DNA of 64,000 nucleotides from Steroidobacteraceae bacterium (lineage in GTDB: Bacteria > Pseudomonadota > Gammaproteobacteria > Steroidobacterales > Steroidobacteraceae). The notes beneath the pieces are model-generated. The model saw only the letters and a list, made by a program, of their open reading frames with translations, was not told the DNA's origin and did not search any database. Within the stretch, counting starts at the first letter, position 1; each line of letters opens with the position of its first letter. Of this stretch, positions 59,748-64,000 are shown one piece after another. The position numbers and the translations under genes are program-made. The DNA lies in NCBI GenBank assembly GCA_025458905.1, contig JALORN010000012.1, forward strand, positions 21,610 to 85,609. The letters run 5' to 3'.

Positions 59748-60608
59748 TCAGGCGCGCCGGCCGAACAACCCCATCGCGAGCGCGGTGCCGAGCAGCACCA
59801 CCGCCGAGCCCAGCAGCAGCGTGAGCGTCAGGGGCTCACCCAGCAGGATCGCGCCCCAGAACACGCCGAACACGGGGATCAGGAAGGTCACCGTGACCGC
59901 GCGCGCCGCGCCGATCCGCGGCAGCAGCCGGAAATAGAGCACGTACGCGAGCGCGGTGCACAGCACGCCGAGGCCGACCGCGCTCGCCCAGGCGAGCGCG
60001 CCGGGCCTCTGCTCGGGCCAGGTCAGCGCCGCGGCCGGCACCATCACCAGCGCCGCGCCGCAGGCGCAGCCGGTCGCCACCACCATCGCATCGACCCCGT
60101 CGAGACGGCGGCGGGCGTAGCTTGCGGCGATGCCATACAACGCCGCGCCCGCGAGCCCCGCGGCTACCGCGAACGCCGGGGCGTCGGCCTGGTTGCCGAC
60201 CTCGTTCCAGACGATCGCCGCGATGCCGCCGAAGCCGAGCGCGACGCCGAGCACCTGCAGGGCACTCAGCCGCTCGCCGAGCCAGGCGAAGGCGATCAAC
60301 GCGCCGAACATCGGCGTGGTGGCGTTCAGCAGCGAGGCGGTGCCGGCCGACACCCCCAGGGTCGCGTAGGCGAACAGCGTGAACGGCACCGCGGTGTTGA
60401 GCATCGCCAGCACGAACAGCGCCCCGGAGCGCTCGAGCAGCCGGCGCCGTGCGCCGAGCAGCGCCAGCAGCACGGCCGCCGCCACCGCGACCCGCACGCC
60501 GATCAGCGCCACCGGGCCGAACGCGGGCGCCGCGACGCGCAGCATCGGGAACGCGCCGCCCCAGATCGCCCCGAGCAGCACCATGTCGAGGACGTCGCGG
60601 GGTCTCAC
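59748..60608 (-). CDS. EamA/DMT family exporter
   Basis: A 286-aa protein with ten membrane helices in two EamA halves: the first starts VLLGAIWGGAFPMLRVAAP, the second AAGLAGAALYGIAASYARR. ATPMFGALIAFAWLGERLS and FLIPVFGVFWGAILLGEPLT are the matching fourth/fifth helices of each half, with the Glu in GE typical of EamA. Probably a metabolite exporter. Start is a GTG at 60608 overlapping the hydrolase stop by GTGA. Confidence 0.9.
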   Translation of the reverse strand: MRPRDVLDMVLLGAIWGGAFPMLRVAAPAFGPVALIGVRVAVAAAVLLALLGARRRLLERSGALFVLAMLNTAVPFTLFAYATLGVSAGTASLLNATTPMFGALIAFAWLGERLSALQVLGVALGFGGIAAIVWNEVGNQADAPAFAVAAGLAGAALYGIAASYARRRLDGVDAMVVATGCACGAALVMVPAAALTWPEQRPGALAWASAVGLGVLCTALAYVLYFRLLPRIGAARAVTVTFLIPVFGVFWGAILLGEPLTLTLLLGSAVVLLGTALAMGLFGRRA

Positions 60609-61867
60609 CGGCCGGCCCCGGGCTGCACCGCGCCGCGCAGGCCGCGCAGCAGGGTGTTCGGCAGCACCGAGCCGTCCCAGCCGGGTGCGCCCCGGCCGAG
60701 CCGCACGATCACCAGCGCCTCGGACGGGAACGCCCAGATGCTGCGGCCGCCGCCGCCCTCCATCCAGATCGCGTCGTCGGCGAGGAAGTCTTCGCCGTGG
60801 CGCACTCCGAACCCGGAGCCCGGCTGGTACTCGCGCAGGCCGCGCGCGGCGCGGCCGCTCCAGACCTGCAGGCCGTAGCGCGGGTTGACGTTCGAGGTGT
60901 CGCTGGCGAGCCGCTGCACCCAGCCGCGCGGCAGCACCTGCCGGCCGTCGAGCGCGCCGTCCCCGGCCAGCAGCGCACCGAGCCGCAGCCAGTCGCGGGG
61001 CACGGCGCGGAAGCAGCAGTAGGTGGCCGGCATCCCGCTCTCGCGGTCCATGTAGAACTCGCCCACGCCGGCGCCGAGCGGTTCCCAGACGACCTCGGCG
61101 AACCAGCGCTCGTACGACATGCCGGTGACGCGCTCGAGGATCAGGCCGAGCAGCTGCGAGTTGACGTTCGAGTGCGCGAAGCGCGTCCCGGGCGCGTGCA
61201 CCAGCGGGAACCGCAGCGCCGCGCCGGCGAAGTCGTTGCCGAGCGAGAGCCGTGCGTTGCGATCCGCCCAGGTGCGCGCGATCGCCACCAGCCGCTGCAG
61301 CGCACCGGCGCCCGCGGGCGGCAGCGGCGAAGCGAGCGGCGCTTCCTCGAGGCCCGAGACGTTCTGCATCAGCTGCCGCACGGTGATCGCGCCGCGCGGG
61401 TCGGCACGCCACTCCTCGAGCCACTTGCCCGCCGGGTCGTCGAGCGCGAGCAGGCCGCGCTCGATCGCGGCGCCGTAGGCGAGGCCGAGCAGCGAGCGGC
61501 TCATCGCGCGGCCCGAGAACGGCGCGTCCGGTGCCTGTCCGTCCCAGTAGCGCTCGAGCACGAGCCGGCCGCGGTGCAGCACCAGCAGCGCGACGGTGCC
61601 ATGTTCGCCGGCCCAGCGCGCCGCGGCCTCGAGCGCCGCCGGGTCGATCGAGTCGCCGCCGCGCGGGAACGGCGGCGCGCCACCGCCGCCGTCGATGCGC
61701 ACCACCGGTGTATAGAAGGAGTCCGGCCACTCGCCCGCGTCGGCCATGCCGGCGACCGCGATCACGCGGCGCAGGTAGGGCCAGTCGGCCGCGACGACGC
61801 CCGCCAGTGCGGAGCACAGCACCAGCAGCACGACCACGACGACGAGCATCACCCTGCGCAGGGTCAT
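60605..61867 (-). CDS. Serine hydrolase of beta-lactamase class C fold with altered catalytic residues
   Basis: A 420-aa exported protein with an N-terminal hydrophobic anchor (MLVVVVVLLVLCSALAGVVAA). The fold matches class C/6-aminohexanoate-dimer-hydrolase-like proteins: VALLVLHRGRLVLERYW, the SxxK region, ALDDPAGKWL, LMQNVSGLEE. At the active site the SxxK Ser-Lys pair is Ala121-Met-Ser-Arg124 (GRAMSRSLL), and the YxN element reads His232-Ser-Asn234. So the canonical nucleophile, general-base Lys and Tyr all appear substituted. It might be inactive or use Ser123/Ser125 (inference). AGGTG precedes the ATG. Coupled to the exporter gene. Confidence 0.82.
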   Translation of the reverse strand: MTLRRVMLVVVVVLLVLCSALAGVVAADWPYLRRVIAVAGMADAGEWPDSFYTPVVRIDGGGGAPPFPRGGDSIDPAALEAAARWAGEHGTVALLVLHRGRLVLERYWDGQAPDAPFSGRAMSRSLLGLAYGAAIERGLLALDDPAGKWLEEWRADPRGAITVRQLMQNVSGLEEAPLASPLPPAGAGALQRLVAIARTWADRNARLSLGNDFAGAALRFPLVHAPGTRFAHSNVNSQLLGLILERVTGMSYERWFAEVVWEPLGAGVGEFYMDRESGMPATYCCFRAVPRDWLRLGALLAGDGALDGRQVLPRGWVQRLASDTSNVNPRYGLQVWSGRAARGLREYQPGSGFGVRHGEDFLADDAIWMEGGGGRSIWAFPSEALVIVRLGRGAPGWDGSVLPNTLLRGLRGAVQPGAGR

Positions 61868-61971
61868 CGGAGCACCTGGCGACGCCCCCGGTCGCCGCAA
61901 GCCGCGCATGATAGCGCGCCGTGCCCGGCGCGAGCCCGCGGCCGCGCCACGTGGTCGCCACGGCCGGCGTG

Positions 61972-61977
61972 TAGACT
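61972..61977 (+). promoter_or_regulatory. -10 element (TAGACT) of glgA, leaderless type
   Basis: TAGACT ends 7 nt before the ATG at 61985 (gap CGCACCG). No Shine-Dalgarno. Confidence 0.45.
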
Positions 61978-61984
61978 CGCACCG

Positions 61985-63448
61985 ATGCGCCTCTCGATCT
62001 GCATGCTCGCCTCCGAGGCGACGCCGTTCGCGAAGACCGGCGGCCTCGCCGACGTCGCCGGCGCGCTCACCAAGCAGCTGCATGCGGCCGGCCACGACGT
62101 GCGGCTGGTGATGCCGCTGTATGCGCAGGTCGACCGCGCCGCGCACGGCATCGCACCGGTGGAGGGCTTCGCCGACCTGCCCCTGGAGTTCGGGCCGCAC
62201 CGCCTGCGCTGGTCGCTGCACGCCGCCACGCTGCCGCGCTCGGGCGCGCGCGCCTGGTTCATCGACGTCCCGGCGCTGTACGCCCGCGGCACGCTCTACA
62301 CCGACGAGGCGGACGAGCACCTGCGCTTCATCGCGCTGACGCGCGCCGCGCTCGAGCTCTGCCAGCGCTGGGCGTGGGCGCCGCAGGTCCTGCACTGCAA
62401 CGACTGGCACGCCGCGTTCGCGCCGCTGCTGCTGAAGACCGCCTATGGCTGGGACCGGCTGTTCGACCCGGTGCGCACGGTCCTGACCATCCACAACATC
62501 GGCTACCAGGGGGAGTTCCCCGCCAGCCGCGTCCCCGACCTCGGCATCGGCCCGCCCGACACCTCGCGCCTGCACCAGGACGACCTGCGCGCCGGCCGCG
62601 TCAACGCGCTCAAGCACGGCATCCTCTACGCCGACGCGATCACGACCGTCAGCCCCACCTACGCGCAGGAGATCATGACGCCGCAGTACGGGATGGGCCT
62701 CGAGGGCGTGCTGCGGCAGCGCGCCGCGCAGGTCCGGGGCATCCTCAACGGCGTCGACTACGACGACTGGGACCCGCGCCGCGACCGCTGGCTGCCGCGG
62801 CACTTCGACGCGGATTCGCTCGAGGTCAAGGCCGCGCTCAAGACCGACCTGATGGCGCGGCTGCGCCTCGAGTGGAGCGCACGCACCGCGCTGCTCGGCA
62901 TCGTCAGCCGCTTCACGCCGCAGAAGGGGCTCGACCTGCTGTTCGACACCCTGCCCCCGCTGCTCGCCTCGCGCGACGCGGCGCTCGTGGCCCTCGGCAA
63001 CGGCGACGCGCGCTACGAGGTGTTCTTCGAAGGCCTGCAGGCGCGCTTCCCGGGCCGCGTCGTCTACCACCGCGGCTACGACGAGGGCCTCGCGCACTGG
63101 ATCGAGGCGGCAGCCGACATCTTCCTGATGCCCTCGCTGTACGAGCCCTGCGGCCTGAACCAGATGTACTCGCTGCGCTACGGCACGATCCCGGTCGTGC
63201 GCCGCACCGGCGGCCTGGCCGACTCGGTGCGGATGTTCGACCCGGCGAGCGGCAGCGGCACCGGCATCGTGTTCAACGACTTCGACGCCCCCGCGATGGA
63301 CTGGGCGATGCGGACCGCGCTCGACCTGTTTGCCCAGCCACGGGCCTGGTCGCGCCTCGTGCGCAACGCGATGGCCGAGGACTTCTCGTGGGAGCGCCAG
63401 GCACGCGAGTACGAGGCGCTGTATCGCGGCCTGCTCAGCGCAGCTTGA
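61985..63448 (+). CDS. glgA: Glycogen synthase GlgA
   Basis: A 487-aa GT5 glycosyltransferase that extends alpha-1,4-glucan from ADP-glucose. N-terminal KTGGLADVAGAL (17-28) binds ADP-glucose; GT-B features HCNDWHAAF, LTIHNIGYQGEFP, SPTYAQEIMTPQYG and SRFTPQKGLDLL are in order. C-terminal EPCGLNQMYSLRYGTIPVVRRTGGL (in parts EPCGLNQMYSLRYG and TIPVVRRTGGL) has the catalytic E-x7-E and the nucleotide loop. Length is normal. ATG 61985 is favoured by TAGACT 7 nt upstream. Its stop overlaps the LEA gene's 3' end by 14 nt (convergent). Other glg genes are not in the window. Confidence 0.96.
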   Translation: MRLSICMLASEATPFAKTGGLADVAGALTKQLHAAGHDVRLVMPLYAQVDRAAHGIAPVEGFADLPLEFGPHRLRWSLHAATLPRSGARAWFIDVPALYARGTLYTDEADEHLRFIALTRAALELCQRWAWAPQVLHCNDWHAAFAPLLLKTAYGWDRLFDPVRTVLTIHNIGYQGEFPASRVPDLGIGPPDTSRLHQDDLRAGRVNALKHGILYADAITTVSPTYAQEIMTPQYGMGLEGVLRQRAAQVRGILNGVDYDDWDPRRDRWLPRHFDADSLEVKAALKTDLMARLRLEWSARTALLGIVSRFTPQKGLDLLFDTLPPLLASRDAALVALGNGDARYEVFFEGLQARFPGRVVYHRGYDEGLAHWIEAAADIFLMPSLYEPCGLNQMYSLRYGTIPVVRRTGGLADSVRMFDPASGSGTGIVFNDFDAPAMDWAMRTALDLFAQPRAWSRLVRNAMAEDFSWERQAREYEALYRGLLSAA

Positions 63449-63893
63449 ACCTGCCGCGCTCCTCGAACGGGATGGAGCGCAGCATGCCGGTGGCGAGCGA
63501 CACCTTGCCGACGATCCGGTAGTCGATCGCGTCGGGCGCGCTCCCCGCCTCGCGGGCGCGGGTCGCGAGGCGCATCAGCGTACCGGCCATGTTCGCGGTG
63601 ACGTTCATGTCGAACTCGGCCTCGCCGAGCCGCGGCACGGTGAAGCTGCTGCCGGAGATGCCGCGGCCGAACTCCTCGCCGCCGACCTCGATGGTGTAGG
63701 TGATGCCCTTGACCGCGAGCTCGCGGTCATTCGGGTTCTCGACCTTGATGCGCGCGCGCAGGCGCTGCTCGAACAGGTCGCCCTTGACCAGCTCGACGTT
63801 GACGATCGAGAGCTTCGGGGTCTCGAGCTTCGGCGCGAACGCCGTGCAGGCCGCGAGGGTGGCCGCCACGCCGCCGAGGACCCAGGACTTCAT
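63435..63893 (-). CDS. LEA type-2 domain lipoprotein
   Basis: A 152-aa lipoprotein with signal and lipobox LAAC (Cys16). The mature part is an Ig-like LEA_2 domain: LSIVNVELVKGDLFEQRLRA, IKVENPNDRELAVKGITYTI, the typical NPNDxxLxVxxxxY pattern, and FTVPRLGEAEFDMNVTAN. LEA_2 lipoproteins occur in proteobacteria and have no assigned role beyond envelope stress speculation. Start ATG 63893 has a GAGAGGGG right upstream; ATG 63905 is possible, four residues longer. Convergent with glgA, overlapping by 14 nt. Confidence 0.9.
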   Translation of the reverse strand: MKSWVLGGVAATLAACTAFAPKLETPKLSIVNVELVKGDLFEQRLRARIKVENPNDRELAVKGITYTIEVGGEEFGRGISGSSFTVPRLGEAEFDMNVTANMAGTLMRLATRAREAGSAPDAIDYRIVGKVSLATGMLRSIPFEERGRFKLR

Positions 63894-63905
63894 GACCCCT
63901 CTCAT

Positions 63906-64000
63906 GCGCGCAGGATACTAACAAACGAAACTGAACGACGGCTGCAGCGCTCGCGCAATTCGGGCAGTCGCCGACGCGCGACCTCGACTGCGCCGTGGGG
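63906..64000. other. Window end, upstream region of the LEA gene
   Basis: Ninety-five bases without a gene. On the minus strand TAGTAT (about 63915-63920) lies close before the LEA starts and may be its -10. Nothing else is seen. Confidence 0.4.

Noticed and set aside
59748..61982. An apparent 744-codon fusion ending in EamA
   Set aside because: The upstream part is out of frame with the serine hydrolase; EamA starts at GTG 60608.

Overview
The window is a very GC-rich (roughly 70 % or more by eye), densely coded bacterial chromosome segment with about 58 protein genes and no rRNA, tRNA or CRISPR array that I can see. Gene content (GreB, biosynthetic arginine decarboxylase SpeA, homospermidine synthase, TtcA, RND efflux, M13/M1/M32/S9 peptidases, VLCAD-like acyl-CoA dehydrogenase, LEA-2 and CpcT-type lipoproteins) points to a Gram-negative proteobacterium. 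A high-GC gammaproteobacterium near the Xanthomonadales/Steroidobacterales/Nevskiales is my best guess; the assignment is inference.

Layout. 1-10 kb (minus strand): a contractile tail sheath protein cut by the window edge, then a rhomboid protease, an M1 aminopeptidase, a lipoprotein L,D-transpeptidase, a LemA/TPM/TPM envelope operon and an M13 peptidase. 10-19 kb: a membrane hybrid histidine kinase, a 66-aa protein, greB, homospermidine synthase, a glutathione S-transferase, a rhodanese-type sulfurtransferase and speA. 19-25 kb: an overlapping operon of acyl-CoA dehydrogenase, PhzF-like isomerase and a two-domain VOC protein, then a methyltransferase. 24.5-28.5 kb: an IclR regulator, a secreted beta-propeller/cytochrome c fusion and a secreted DUF1838 protein. 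28.8-38.3 kb: an RRM RNA-binding protein with a structured leader, a UvrD-like helicase, an AhpD-like protein, a papain-like amidase translationally coupled to a small protein, a DUF2383 four-helix protein, an aldo/keto reductase, a P-loop kinase, a Nudix hydrolase and three genes of unknown function. 38.4-42.3 kb: an SDR, a 135-bp AT-rich perfect palindrome, Nudix, GST, VOC and HAD genes. 42.4-54.5 kb: an S9 peptidase, a PagL-like barrel, an unknown gene, then a minus-strand run: ttcA (broken by a 73-nt deletion), a phosphatase/ADP-ribosylglycohydrolase fusion, a zinc peptidase, an ATP-grasp ligase, a CpcT-like lipoprotein and an MFS transporter; an M32 carboxypeptidase precedes the run. 54.6-64 kb: a MAPEG protein, an RND pump with its adaptor, a DMT exporter, a degenerate beta-lactamase-fold hydrolase, glycogen synthase and a LEA-2 lipoprotein.

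Three themes cut across the window. Genes are often coupled by ATGA or GTGA overlaps (IclR/PQQ, RND/MAPEG, hydrolase/EamA, peptidase/ATP-grasp, amidase/small protein, ttcA/fusion). Many other genes have no Shine-Dalgarno sequence but carry a TANNNT-like -10 hexamer 6-8 nt before the ATG, which predicts leaderless mRNAs; one such pair is divergent with overlapping start codons (40588/40589). Several enzymes lack expected residues: the class C-like hydrolase, the ADP-ribosylglycohydrolase metal site, and TtcA's CxxC region.

Start codons were chosen from the spacing of Shine-Dalgarno or -10 elements, signal peptides and family length. Domain assignments rest on motif recognition by eye, without a database search.
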